This document shows positions 23,595-36,602 of a DNA stretch of 64,000 bases, in pieces; position 1 is the first letter of the stretch; the number at the start of each line of letters is the position of its first letter. A program made the position numbers and the translations under genes. This DNA is from Pocillopora verrucosa (lineage: Eukaryota > Cnidaria > Anthozoa > Scleractinia > Pocilloporidae), in assembly GCF_036669915.1 (NCBI RefSeq), contig NC_089324.1:14238631-14302630 (forward strand). The letters are read 5' to 3'. The notes beneath the pieces are model-generated. The model was not told the DNA's origin and ran no database searches. It was given only the letters and a program-made list of their open reading frames with translations.

Positions 23595-26500
23595 CTAAAC
23601 TTCTGATTTCAAAAACTGAGCTGCCCATTCAATGGCTACTATGGTGTCTGATAACTCCTCTTTCACAACCACCCAATTCCCATTATGTGGGCCATTGTTG
23701 ACCGCTTCAACTAAGGCGTCGTGGAGGCCTGGGAACGTGGCACTTGCGTAAGAGTTGTAGAGACTAGGGGCGAAAATTGAATGCCTACGAACAAAAGAAT
23801 AAAGACGTTATTCAAACACTTGGGCCGCAAAGAAATAAATGAAAAGGACACAAGTACTACAGACAAGCGCTTACAAGCGGAGGCCCTTACGCGAGAAACA
23901 ATGCCTTCAATTACGCACATGTGCCCGCCTTCTTTAACGCGTGGTAATGACGTGCTTGACGCGTACCAGCGAAAAGACTATCACAGTAACTAAAGAACAG
24001 TATGAGGAGTCCACCTGTTCTTATACAGAACACTGAGTAGGCCATATCAAGGAAGTAGCAGTCTTGTTATTTTGCAAAACTTTGAATTCCTAACAGACGA
24101 AAGAAATATTTCCTAAGCTCGCGATTGCTAATCCACCATAATTGACTAAAGCAAAATAAAATTCCTTTTTACCAGTAATTGGGCGTACTTTGCAGCGTAA
24201 CCTTTCAGAACTTGAGGAAAGTCAATAGAAGATTGAGATGGCCCAACAAAAGCGAAGGATTGACATCGATAGCGATAAGATTTGTCACAAGATCTCGTAA
24301 CGAAGATGGTCTCACGCATTCAGGGTCTTAGAGTGTCAAGTAGTTTGTCACTTCTTGCCTGACGGACTCGTCCATTCGCAATGTCTGATTTTATTACCAC
24401 TCACCAGTAAAGAGGCCTTCCCGGCAGTCCTTCAGAGTTAAGGAAGTTCTTTTCCAGTCCTGTCAAACGGTCATTGATAAAGGAAAGCTTCCATGGGCTT
24501 GAGAAGAAAAGATAAAAAAGGCGTACTGATCAGCATCGGAGAGTTACATTTACTTTTACGAACTATTGGGCTGATTAGCCTTAAACTAGAATGTTCCATG
24601 GAAAGATCTGATGGGCTTGTGAATTCTTGACCTAAGGCTGGTTGGCCTGTGACTCGGATGTCCTTAACCCAAAAACTTTTGCTCCAACAGGGTTTCTCTT
24701 TACAAACATCTTGTGCATCTCGCAGCGTTGTTATTAATTTCGTCAGAGCCTTGGAACACGGGTTCAGGCGAAAAGCTTGAAGTTTGAGCTTGTTTTCTAA
24801 TTAAATTTTTGATTTTGTTTTGTTTTCACTTTTGCTTTTTATTTTCAACCTATCAAATGGCACATTTGCTGAAAATATGAGAGAGGATTGTAGATAGAAA
24901 TAGTAGAGATAATAAATTTTTGAGCTTGGAGAGAGGATTACCTCCCTTTGGGTCATAAATTAGCTCTGAAAAGCCAGACATTACTTAGGGACAGGGGGAG
25001 GGGAAACTTACTGCGATGGACTTGTATATTCTCCAGAAAGAGTAACAACTCTCCAGAAAGAGTAACAACTCTTCTAAAAATTTTTCTTTTAGCACAGAAA
25101 AAATATATTTTTTAAATCACTGCATAGGAAATAAATAATATAGACATACGATACATCACTTTACACTTAAGTGGTGGTGCGAAACTCTCCTATGCATGCC
25201 ATGGCAAGGATAATTAATTCTGCACTATTCGGTCGAACCGTAGCCTACGAAAATACTCCTTTAACAGAGAGAAAAGGAGTTTTTACTTACTCATTGAGGT
25301 CTACATTGGCGATAAGTGACTGCATATTTTCAGCTCCATCTTCAAACTTCTTGACAGCCTTCTCCAAGTATTCTGAAACGAATAACAGAGTTCAACTCGA
25401 GGAAAATTTCTGCAATGGAAGTTCTGAGAACCCTAGAGAGTTCAACAAAATTTCTGGCCTTTTTCCTAAAAATTGCGCCATGCGAAAATAGACCAGTGTG
25501 AAGTCTTTCACAGACGACCTACACTTGAACTAAAGCGGGGAACTGTAAATTTGAGTAATTTACAGTGAAGTGCTCAGCCATGATATAGGAATTGAGGGGA
25601 ATAAATACACTGATTTCCCAACGTATATAGAGCTAAAACCAATTTGCCTTGGTCAGTCGTGTTTCCCGCGCTTAACGCGCTTTCCTTGTTTTCATGTTAG
25701 GCTCCTAGTGGCTCTTTTTGATTTGTCACCTTTGTTCTGGTTTGCCAATACGATAAGTATGGTTTTGTTTTCTCGACAATCAATTAAACAGGAGATTAAC
25801 GCTTTATTAATGTCAAGTTTCGATCGCAAAAGATAATTTCCTCCACGAAGCACTGTTATGCATGAAGTACGATTATGCTCTGAAGTACTATTATGCTCTG
25901 ATCGGCTGATACGCCCCATCAATATATTTGTTTCGCTTTTTTTTCTACACGAAACGAAAGATGTTTGAAAGTCTCAATATTACAAAAGAGATGGTTAGCG
26001 TGCAGCGAGCAACCATCGAGTTATGGATGCACGCGGGAGGTTGCTAAGCACGAAAGAAGCGTAAGAGTCGCACGAGGTGATAGCCAAGTGTTACTCTAGC
26101 ATCTTAGGTGCTTAGCAACCTCCCGCATGCATCCATAACTCGATGATCGCATGCTACAGGCTAACCATTTCTTAATTCACGCTCCAAATAAAAGCCACGA
26201 CAGAAATCACAATGTACGTACTTACTTAGAGAAATTCCTTTTTGTTTGAGAGATTTTCCATATTTTGTATTTATGTCGTGAAAACCTTTGTTAAGGGCAA
26301 CGGCGTAGTCCGAGCAGTTGATTGGCAGCACAGGAGTCTCAGCCAATAGGAATGCAGTACTGACCCATATTCGTGCGATAGCTAAGTGGGTTGTAAACTG
26401 CGGATCCACGAACTTCTTAACGTAGTAGAATGTATCATGGATACTGTGATATGTCGGGTACGCAGAGATGTTATGAAACTGGTACTAGAAAAAAAAATTG

Positions 26501-29500
26501 AGGAAAGGAATTGATAAAGAAGAAAGGCAACATTCTTGGTGGCCTGAGTTCCTAAACGGGGACCGTTTATTCTGAGTCGCAAATCAAAGTCGTGGCTGTA
26601 AGGCGCATGTGTAAATCCAATTTTCTTTTTTCAACAGGTAGGCTTCAATAAAGTGAAATGCATGTATAAACCCTGAGCGGAAGGGACAGAATATTCCACA
26701 TATTTTTTTAAATGCCTTACACGTCTTTCCAATGGAAAATTCCACACGGAAATGACATTTTCAAGTGCAATAAGCTTGCGAGTATGCGCCGATATGCGTC
26801 TAGTTTAAACTAAGTAGTGCATACCATGTCAAAAACGTATCGGATATCCGCTGAAGGGACTCCAGCTCTTTGACAAAATGGAGAATAGTCACTGCCAGAG
26901 CCAAGAGGAGGAACCCTTGGAACAAAAAGATAAAGGAGAGATGATCAGACCGGAATAAACAGAAACGTTATGTCACTTCACAATAGGAAGCTTAACCAAT
27001 CACGACGAAAAGAACGAAGAAGACGTCAACTAAACGCGGGGGGACTTGAACAAGAACGTCGTTTTCGGCGAAAAAATACTACGGGACTACAACTGGTGGA
27101 GTAACACGGTTCCTGTAGTATGGGGCGATTTGGGGGTATCGCTACTCCTCCGGGGTGGACTGCTGATCCATAGCAAGTTCCCCCATCCCCAGCAATTCGT
27201 CATATTTCCCTGAAAATTTGCTGGTACTTGGATACCATTACGCAAAAAGTAAATACAAAGTACATAAGGGGGCGAAATTTAATTCATGTAAACTGTTACT
27301 TACTTTGGATTCAGCCCATCTGCAGCTGGAAATTTATCCAGCCAGTTATCATAAACCGATTGTCTAATATCAATAGGATTTTTCACCTGAAAGAGAAGAG
27401 AGGAATTATCTTAAACTTTATTCTTATATTGTGGCAGTCTCTTCATCGAAATTCCTCAGCTATACCACGACCCTCTTTTCCAATAAGTTTAGGGTTCTAA
27501 GCTCCATTGGTGGAAAGAAATTCCCCCCTAAAAAGGCCATAAACGATCGATGTTTTAAACCGCCGTTACAACCTGTATGTGCTCAAGCACTCTCAAGATC
27601 TGTCTGATATATAGCTTTAGAGAGTTCTCATTGGCCCGGCCTTGTTTTTAACAAACACACATGTCAAAGACTTACCTGTTTTGAAGCGTTAAACAAAACC
27701 TGATGCAAGAGAGGGCTGGCTCTAACATAAAGGCTGTAGTTTCCTAGAGAAAAACAAATGACAAAATAAACATGTCAACAAAAAAACGACCCTAAAACTG
27801 CGGCAAGTCATTCCTTGTCGAGCTTGCAGTTTTTAGATAGGACCCTGGAGGAAAGGTGTTTTTTTTTTTAGCGTTTTACGGTCGTGTAGAGGCACGCGCG
27901 AGGCGAGTGTAAGGAAAGCGCAAAAGACGAGACACGCGTGTCAAGGGAAGTGCTGGAAAAAAATGTCCCTTCCTCTCTCTTCGCGTTTGCCTCGCGTGCA
28001 CCGTGGGCTCTCCTCACTTTCACTACGCGTTCGACTCGCACTCACCTCGCGTTCGCCATGCGATTGTCTCCATTTGTCTGAAGTTTCGTTTCAAGTATTT
28101 AAGCCCAGGTATCAGTCCACTAAACTACGTACACATGTACATTCACGTGGGTCTTACCTCTAATGGGAGAATCAACATTCAGGTAAGCCACTGCTCTTTG
28201 ATAAAGTAAGTGAACGTTGTCCTAAAAGACAAAAATTGTAACACGTTACTAATGATAACTAAAAGTGTATTTACTCTGAGACACTCCGAGCTAAAGAGAA
28301 CTAAAAAACAAACTGCCTGAAGCGCTTGAAAACGCAAGTCACCAGGTTGCAACTGGCCCAAGTACAAAAAAAACACTGTTAAATTGATGACTTTTAAGGT
28401 TTTTTAATTATATGAAACAGCTCAAATCAGACTAATTATTCAATGGCAAGACATCTGTTGTACAAACCTCAACCCACTCTGTTGATCCCAGGAGACCATA
28501 CTCCTCGCCTCCCCAACTACAGAGAACAATAGATCGCCGTGGTCTCCACCCTGAAAGACGAGTCAGACACCAATTTAGTATTTTAACTTCAAAGATCTTC
28601 TGATTGTTAATTCTCTCCTCTACCTGATACACATTTCCTTGTTAAGTAGTTACGAGAATTTGAAAAGAGATCAAGATAACAACTTCTGCATGATAAGTTT
28701 GAGTGTTCTCCTTACCTGTTACTGGATAATGGACGGATAAAGTAGGAAGAGGTTTCATGTCAATCACTTTTGGGAGTTAAAGGCAAGCCATATTTCATTT
28801 AGTTCGGCTTTTTGCGGCTTCGGTCATTCAGGTTGTTGATAAAAGGCGACCCTTCACAGAATATCAGACAAGATACACGCATGCAAATGCAACGATTGCA
28901 CGCTTAAACAACAGAGGGGACTTTTAACACGCTATCTGCGTGTAAGTTCTGTGCCTCGTTGGCTTTCAGCTATGGCTTGACACGATTTCAACGAAAGACC
29001 GCGTTCCAGGTTTGCATAGAATATTGCGCGACACACTGACAAGTTGATCGTGTGAAATCACAGTACGCAGTCCTATGCGCCTTCAGATTGGTTCTTTCTT
29101 ATGATGTATTGGAAGACAGACACATGGACGATGTTGATAAAAGGCGACCCTTCAAAGAATATCGAACAAGATACACGCATGCACGCAAATGCAACGATTG
29201 CACGCTTAAACAACAGAGGGGACTTTTAACACGCTATCTGCGTGTAAGTTCTGTGCCTCGTTGGCTTTCAGTTATGGCTTGACACGATTTCAACGAAAGA
29301 CCGCGTTCCAGGTTTGCATAGAATATTGCGCGACACACTGACAAGTTGATCGTGTGAAATCACAGTACGCAGTCCTATGCGCCTTCAGATTGGTTCTTTC
29401 TTATGATGTATTGGAAGACAGACACATGGACGATGTCACCATACACAGTTTTTGCCTCTCTTTAACGTAAAACAAATAGATTCCATTTTGCCGTGCGTCT

Positions 29501-32500
29501 GTCCAGTAATAGATCACAGAAAATGGCAATTTGTGTTTAAAACATCAGTAACACACTCGGCTTCGCCTCATGCGTCAATTTTGGTTCTAAACACATTTTT
29601 ACGTCATCTGTCAAACAGACGCACGGTAACATGGAACATATTTTGTCTTGTTACGAGCGTGGTATCATCTTTCTGCACTTAGGAACGCTATCAAGTTGAT
29701 TAACCTTGTTTGTACTTATTCCCCAGAGCTCTGGCAATCTCCATCAAGGAGGCGGTTCCACTGGAAGGATCAATTCCGCCAAACACCCAAGCATCTCTGT
29801 GGTTTCCTAACAATACCAACCTGTCTAAGAATTGAGATTAAGTTCAGTTTGAACGAAAACGATTTTTATAGCAAAAAAATTTAAGATCTTATTTAGGATG
29901 AAGTCGACAACCTAGTTTCCTACAGCAGTCCAGTTCTGACCAGCTGTTGTACAACGCTGAGCAGCTGCTGAGTACGAAAAAAAAAAACTCTGCCTGCTCT
30001 ACAGAGCTGAATAACGTTTGCGCATGCGTTTAGCTTTGGCGCAATTTGATTTTGCGTCTGTAGGGTAGGTTAAGTGAACCCAATATTAGTTATGAGTAGC
30101 TTTTCATCAACCTCTCTCAAATACCTGGTTCAAGTGATCCTTTTAAGATGGCAATGACGTTGGTAATGTTCCTCTGCGTGTGGTTGTTGTTGGTCTCCAC
30201 TTCCACTTTCCTATGTAATCACACAAACATAAATTTATCATGTATGTAACAGAGAAGCTTCGGTTTTTCTCATAATATCCAGTTCAAATATAGTGTCACT
30301 GGTGCGCTGTGTCAAGTTTATCCAGTGCAACATTAGAGTTCATGTGATAATACCAATAGCTCAAACAAAAAACAAACATAAGAGGACGTATGTCAAAGGT
30401 ATACTTTCAAATTATTTGAAAAAGCAAGTAACATTTTGGTGCACAAGAGGTTTCATCTATACTTTTTTTATCTGTACTATTCTGTAATGGTTCTTCACGC
30501 TACAGTTGAGTCACACCTCAAATTTTGCACCCTTTGAAATTAAACTTCCAAACCAAAATGATTTTTGCATCACCATTCTGTTACCAGTGCCATACTAAAA
30601 CCAATACACCTTGTTCCAACCATTTCATTAGAAAAGACTGATGTGGATGAACCTTTGTGTCCTTCTGCTGGTTAATTTGCACCACTTTTTACTACCTAAA
30701 TACCTAATACAGACTCTTTCACCCTCTAACCCCTTAAGTGATTTGCATCTGATTTCTCCTAACAGTCTCACTGCTATATCAAACATTAAGGGCATGAGAA
30801 TATAGGAAATGATCACTGACCAAAGAGACTCCTGATTGTTTTAAAAACAGACTTGCCTTGTTGTTACATTAAGAAATGAGTGGTCAGAGAACAATGCGAA
30901 GAACATGCATACTGATGCTAGGGTGTGAAGGATTAGTTTAAATAAGACCTACAGCTGACTTACCAGTCACTGTAATTACCAGTAAATCCTGGTCCCAGTC
31001 GATAAGTGATTTGTAATCCTCCTTGCCAGTCATCAGGGGCCTTATCTCCTCCAAGCAGGCTATAAGAGTCAGAGCAGGTAAAATCAAAAGAAAATACCAT
31101 TAACAAGGTGTGTCAAACCATAACTGCCACCTAAAATGGCCCTCACTAGTCCACTACTTAAACTTCATACACCAGAATTGATGATGAAAATTTGCACAGT
31201 TATTTAAATACCATCTTTGAAATTTGTAAAGTTACTGTTACAGTAGCAATTTCACAGTTTTGAGTGGAAGTGGATGCTCAACTCCACCTGTAGATTTTTC
31301 TCAAAGGTTGGTGAAAACTTTGTGGAACATGGGCCATATATACTAACTGAAAGGATAGTTCCATGCTTAAGGTGCAATTTGCCAAAACAACATGGCATCT
31401 TCAAAAATACCTGGTTACATACTACTTCTTGTCAGCCTTCTACTTCCAAACTTGCTAACAGCCCTTATAATCTACCTGCACATAGGTAGTTATTGGAGAA
31501 ACTGGATAACAAGTCACGTTTGACAAAAATCTCAACAGACCTCAGAAAGTGTTCTGCATCCTCAGCTGAAATTGGATGAGCAGGAATATATGGCATTTTG
31601 ATTTCATCTGAACTTTTCCGATAAATACCATCTGTTAAAAAAAGTCAAAAACTGTTTTTCACATTTGTGGAGTAATATTTTAATCATAAATCCAGAGAAG
31701 GTTAAAATAATCTCAGGAAACACTTTAATTCCCAGATCAAATTTGTAATTCTCCTGACTGCCAGCCATACAATTCTTAAATGTTAGTTCAAAGAATTTAG
31801 TATTAGATCAACTAATTATCCCCAAATTGATATTTTTCTTTATTCTCATCACTTACTTGGTTGGTAGTGAATTGATATTGTAAGGAGAAATTCTGTCTCA
31901 ATCACTCATGGGAGTTTAAGGGTTAAAAGAGGTGACAACAAAAAGAACAGAATGTTTGGACAAGTTGGCAGTTTCAAGGGTAACTTGTTAAGCACTGGGC
32001 ATGATCAGGGAGGGAAACAGTCCTTTTTTTTAACATAAAAAGATTACTAATATCAGGGTTTTCAAAATAAGGCAGCAACCAGCACATTGCACCACCTATT
32101 CTGGAAAATGCATTGGTTATTCCAAATACTTGTTGCTCCTGGAGCCCTTACATGCGGTAAAGCCTTTGACTGCTAATGGCACCTACATGTACTTTGTATT
32201 ACAGTCGACCATGTTACATAAATGAATACTAAGCTGTCACCTTTAGAAGGATATCTTGGAGTGAGAGGATCACCAGTGCCCATGAGGATTGAACCACGCT
32301 GCACCCCTGATCTTGGTAGCCACCAGCCATGCGGAAAAAGATCCTCATCTGAGACAGGTGCAAAATCGTGAGGGTCATTGTATATCAGGATAGCTTTTGC
32401 TCCACACTTCTGTGCATTAGTTACCTGAGAATATGGAATAGAACTCAATTCAAATTAAGCAACCTGAACCCAATATTTTCCATATAATTTTCCATACTCA

Positions 32501-35500
32501 TTATCATGGTATTATCTTTGAGAGAGCAGGAATGGTGTAATGGTAGGTAGAGATTGCATTACATAATGTAATCGCAGGAGAATGGTGTAAAGTCATTGCA
32601 CATAATTCTTCTAATCTAACTATAAAATAGCCTCTGCCTTGAAATTTACCAAGATAATTTTGCAGCGTAACCAGAGAATTCTGTAATCTCTTCTGCCATA
32701 GCCCTTGGGTAAGGGTGCCTCTCACCACTGTGACTTGGCTTTGAACCTTACACTCAATGTCACGAGTGGGTTAAGCTTACTACTGGTTTATACCTTGATA
32801 TTTTTTCTCTGCGTTTTGTGGTTTCCCACAATAAGATACAATTCTAATCTAATAAGGTGTATGAGTGAGTGAGAAGAACCACTCTGTGGAGGTCTACTGC
32901 CAAATCCAATTCATTTATCTTTGAGTTCATTTCCTATTCATTTATTTATACACTGACCATGGATAAAAAAAACCAGCAATCAGAAAGTCAAGACTAAAGA
33001 AGGGCCAAAGTGGGAGGGGGGAAATTGTGCATGTTCCACGTACATCAAAAATTGAAATATTGTATCGTGAAAAATCAGATAAACAACTTTGAGGTTCACA
33101 TATTGCAAAGAGCATAAAATTCATGTGGTTTTAATTTTGTAATTTCACTGGTCATGAGAATTAAAAGCAATTCCATATCAAGCAATAACCCCTTCCCCCT
33201 CCCCCTCACTGAACTAAAACCACTGGACCCACCTGGGTGGGCCTCACCACACTACTCACTACAAGGTAATTTGGTTTTATCAACTCAGTTGATGACGTAA
33301 ATTTGCCCACATACAGAGTTTTAAAGCTGACATTTCAAGCAATAGCCCTTTGTTTCTGACAAAGGGCTGACGCTCCAAATGTCAGCTTTAAAACTCTTTA
33401 TGGTGGCCAAATTACATTTATCAACTCAGTTTAAAGGACTAAATTACCCTGTTATATTCTCCCACTGACATAGCATCACAATTTCTATAGAACTTACCCC
33501 CTTTATTCGCTATAAAGATTAGTTGTACAAGTCAAACGGCCTGCTTCTTATCAAGCCTTACACCCTGTATTGATCTGTTACCTTGTCACCTCTAAAGACA
33601 CGCCCATATCTTGCGATGACAATCTTCCCAGAACAGTTGACGTTCATACTTTGCAGTAGTTTAAAATCTTCACGTCTTCCATAATTGACATAAACCAAGT
33701 CACCCTGAAAGGCAATACAGATCAAACTGCATGTAAAGGTTATAGTGACGTACATCAACCTAACCTTGTTTAAACTACAGTGTGGATTGCAATTACTTTT
33801 GATAAAAGCACAAGTTCTAGATTGTTTGGATGAGAAAAAAGGAATGGAGGAAAACTAGGCAATAGAATTTTGAAAAAACAATTCCTGCAAAAAGTGAAGT
33901 GAAAAGAAAAATAGAAATTTTCTTGAATTGAACTGTTTTATGGAGTGCTATCCTGAGTTTACAAAAATTCTGGCAGGAACTTGTATCAAGACGAAAAAAA
34001 GGCTAAATAAAAGGAGTGAATAAACAACATTAAAGGGCTCCCTGTGCTTTTCCCAGTTAATATTTCAGGCAGATTTTCTTGCATTCAAAGAAATCAAACA
34101 AGGGCCATACACTGATATACTGTAGATCTTATCGTGTACATGAAGCTACATGGGTAATTAGAGTCTTATTCTAATTGTCTACCCCACTGACATTTTTTTC
34201 ATTAACATAAATGTCTGCTTTACCCTCCAGAAGCAGTGCTGTTCGAAAAAAATGTTCCATGCCTAATTCTAAGCAAAGTTTAAGAAAATAATGGCAAGAA
34301 AATTTTCATAAATCAGCCATAATTGCACTTCATTTGACTAGCACAGTTTGTTACCTTTTCTTTGCCAGTAGGTGAATAGCCACTGAAAGGAGGCAATGCA
34401 TTAGATGAATTTTCAGATTCCTCCATAACCTTCTCCTTCTCAGCAGTTTGAAACCTAACTGTTCCACTTCCATCGTAAAGTTTGGCTCCATTAATTTTTC
34501 CTTCGACAGGGAAGGAGAGAAGAACATTATATTGAAGTAACTTGACCTCAAAGCCATAACTTTCCCATCTTTCCTTGATCCACTCCGCTAGTTCAGTATT
34601 TCTTTTAGAGCTCGCATGATGAGGATGAAGGGTCAAATTCCTGAGGGAAAAAAACAACGATCATCCTTTAAATCAGCAAAACTATGAGAAATAACTTTTT
34701 ACACCCTGGTTGAATTCATTTGCAATAAAAGAAGGCTTAAGTCCGCCAATATGAATAAAACTCAGCATTTTTATTCAGATGCTAACTTTGATGAGCTATA
34801 TAAAACTATTTTATTCAGTGCTGATTAAAAAAATCCTACCAAAAATGTTTCTTCTTAAAGTCACCTGATAATATCTGTTTTTATTTGACTCAGTTTTTAA
34901 AGTCTCACAGCATGTTCATTTGTACCCTTGTGAGCTACACAACATTTAATTCCTGAAATTATCACAATGGATATTTCAAGTGAGTTGGATTTGATTAACA
35001 TACAAAGCACACTGTAAGAGTGAAGATGGTACACTTTTTTGTCATTTTATTCTACCAGATTTTTTTGCAGAAGTTTATTCTAAAACTTTGATCTTTAAGA
35101 GTGACTAACATCTAATTTCTCCATACAATATCACCCCTGAATCAAACATTATGGTCATGAGAATAAAGGAGATGATCACCAACTAGAGAGGCTCTTGATT
35201 GTTGAGCAAATTCTCCTTGACAAAACCCTTGGAAATGTCTAGGGAGTAGTATGGAGAATATGCATATCGATGTTAGGGAGTAAAGAGTTAAAGCTGACAG
35301 GGGACATTTCTGACCAAAACAACCGCAAGAATTAAAACATGCAATATTTTCATGCTTTATACAGAGCATAATTCAAGTCAAACATCTGAGCATGGCTAAG
35401 ATATGACAACATGAATGATGGCTTAAAAATATATTTTCAACATATTTAAAAAATGTAACAATCATTTTTATCCCTTTAATTCCCAGAAGTGATTAACAGG

Positions 35501-36602
35501 TAACTTCTTCCTATAATATCCATACATTATCCAGCAAACAGGTAATGAGAATACTCAAAACTTATCAGGTAGAAGTTGTTATCTTGATCTGACACCAAAT
35601 TCTCATAATTAATTTATGAGGAAATGTGTTGCAGCTAGAGGGGAGAATTAACAATCAGATCTTAGGAGTTAAAGGGTTAGTAAGAATTTTTTACTGACTG
35701 GAAGTCGTTTACTTATAGGGAGGGAGGAAGGGGGATTTGACTCGCAAAAATGGAAAGAAAAAAACTCATTTGGGCCCAAGTCCATATTGATGTATTTTTT
35801 AAAGTGTATTTCTAGGCTCCATCAAAAACTGATAGGAAGATATAAACAAAATCTGTGAATAAACCGTGCAGAAAAAGCTGAAACCTGGCTGCACCTTCGC
35901 CTAGTCATGCACGAAACGTACATGTCAAGAAGGTGCCAAAAAAATAATCTACATGCTTCGTGCATCCTCGATATGAGTCTATCTGCTGACAACCCTTCCA
36001 GATCGACTACATACTGTGTTACCAGCTGTGCGATAAGCAAAAATTTTTAAACACGCATTTCCATCGAAGTAGAGCGCGTCACAAAACCGCTTCCAACTCT
36101 GTTTCTGTGCATCACGCACAGAAAATAACTGATACACTGTAACAAATTTGCTTGGAGAAGAAACGATTAAAAATAAATTGTTTTTTCTCACCTGCTCTTA
36201 TGAGAAAACGTCGATCTTTAAGCTTCAGTTAATCGTCAATTGATTGCTCTCAAAAGATGCAATAATGTAAATAGTTTGAACAAACCTTAAATTTCCTTTG
36301 ATCTGATCTGCAGACATTTCTGCCAAGATATCCTGCAGTCGAACTTGCGAAGGTGCCGGGGACGACGGAACATCGCCACTGCCTTCTTTTTTACATTTAA
36401 ATACAGTTTTTCGTACCATATACCCACCAATAAATGCCGCAGCTACAACACCAATTATTATTACAACGGCTGTTATTCGTATAACATTACACCGATTTTC
36501 CCCTTTATTTTTGAGAATTATCATGGGCTGCGCAAGGCTCTCCTCCTCAGGGTGTAGCTCCATTTTGGCATCGATCAGGTTAGAAGTGTCAAGCTTATCC
36601 AT
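23595..36602 (-). CDS. NAALAD2/FOLH1-like: Glutamate carboxypeptidase II / NAALADase-family M28 peptidase, 17 exons, 771 aa
   Basis: A type II membrane zinc exopeptidase; family members release C-terminal glutamate from peptides or folates outside the cell. Exons in order: 36286-36602, 34355-34640, 33582-33704, 32241-32424, 31541-31631, 30964-31059, 30125-30210, 29705-29824, 28468-28550, 28158-28221, 27676-27743, 27304-27386, 26825-26915, 26226-26484, 25291-25372, 24405-24497, 23595-23784. All junctions are GT-AG in phase; total 2316 nt. There is one membrane segment at about 40-63 after a short cytoplasmic tail, then PA-like, M28 and TFR-dimer regions. By alignment to human GCPII the zinc ligands are His403, Asp413, Glu451, Asp479 and His577, with catalytic Glu450 (WGGEEYG). 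Human is 750 aa. Several substrate-pocket residues differ (see findings), so NAALADL1-like specificity is possible. Confidence 0.93.
25640..25830. repeat. Family E repeat, degraded copy
   Basis: Contains GTTTCCCGCGCTTAACGCGC followed by ctcctagtggctc and ttgttctggtttgcc, corresponding to the right half of other E copies. Intronic in the peptidase gene. Confidence 0.5.
25993..26166. repeat. Palindromic MITE family G, copy 1
   Basis: Terminal arms GGTTAGCGTGCAGCGAGC and TCGCATGCTACAGGCTAACC, with internal ATCGAGTTATGGATGCACGC and GCATGCATCCATAACTCGAT. The two halves pair over about 60 bp each. Related to 58579-58743. Confidence 0.8.
28582..28785. repeat. Family B element
   Basis: Shows aagatcttctgattgttaat, tctcctctacctgatacaca, ttgttaagtagttacgag, agtgttctccttacctg and cacttttgggagttaaag. 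It lies immediately upstream of peptidase exon 28468-28550 within the intron. Confidence 0.7.
28834..29434. repeat. Near-perfect tandem duplication, two units of about 300 bp
   Basis: Unit 1 (28834-29132) and unit 2 (29133-29434) both begin gttgataaaaggcgaccctt and end cagacacatggacgat. They differ by a few substitutions and a 4 bp insertion (gcac) in unit 2. Intronic in the peptidase gene. Function unknown. Confidence 0.92.
29470..29640. repeat. Imperfect inverted repeat
   Basis: The arm ttttgccgtgcgtctgtcc pairs with caaacagacgcacggtaac across about 110 bp. A MITE-like hairpin just after the tandem duplication; family not identified. Confidence 0.55.
30722..30937. repeat. Family A element
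   Basis: Landmarks ctctaaccccttaagtgat, catctgatttctcctaac, aggaaatgatcactgacca and gcatactgatgctagggtg in the expected order. Intronic. Confidence 0.75.
31721..31926. repeat. Family D element, reverse orientation
   Basis: Reads cccagatcaaatttgtaatt, attagatcaactaattatcc, attgatattgtaaggagaa and gggagtttaagggttaa, the reverse of the copy at 39439-39622. Confidence 0.75.
33265..33505. repeat. Family C element
   Basis: Carries the paired arms aaagctgacatttcaagc and aatgtcagctttaaaact, and the tail tctcccactgacatagcat seen in the full copy at 40572-40809. Intronic. Confidence 0.75.
35082..35291. repeat. Family A element
   Basis: Landmarks gagtgactaacatctaatt, atcacccctgaatcaaac, gagatgatcaccaac, gcatatcgatgttagg and gagtaaagagttaa. 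It sits in the first intron of the peptidase gene. Confidence 0.8.
35471..35679. repeat. Family B element, near full length
   Basis: Starts TCCCTTTAATTCCCAGAAG and ends GGAGTTAAAGGGTTA, so its termini are inverted repeats of each other. Internal landmarks match the other B copies. Confidence 0.8.

Noticed and set aside
29052..29282. 76-residue plus-strand frame in the tandem duplication
   Set aside because: It arises from the duplicated noncoding unit and spans the unit boundary; no similarity or splice context.
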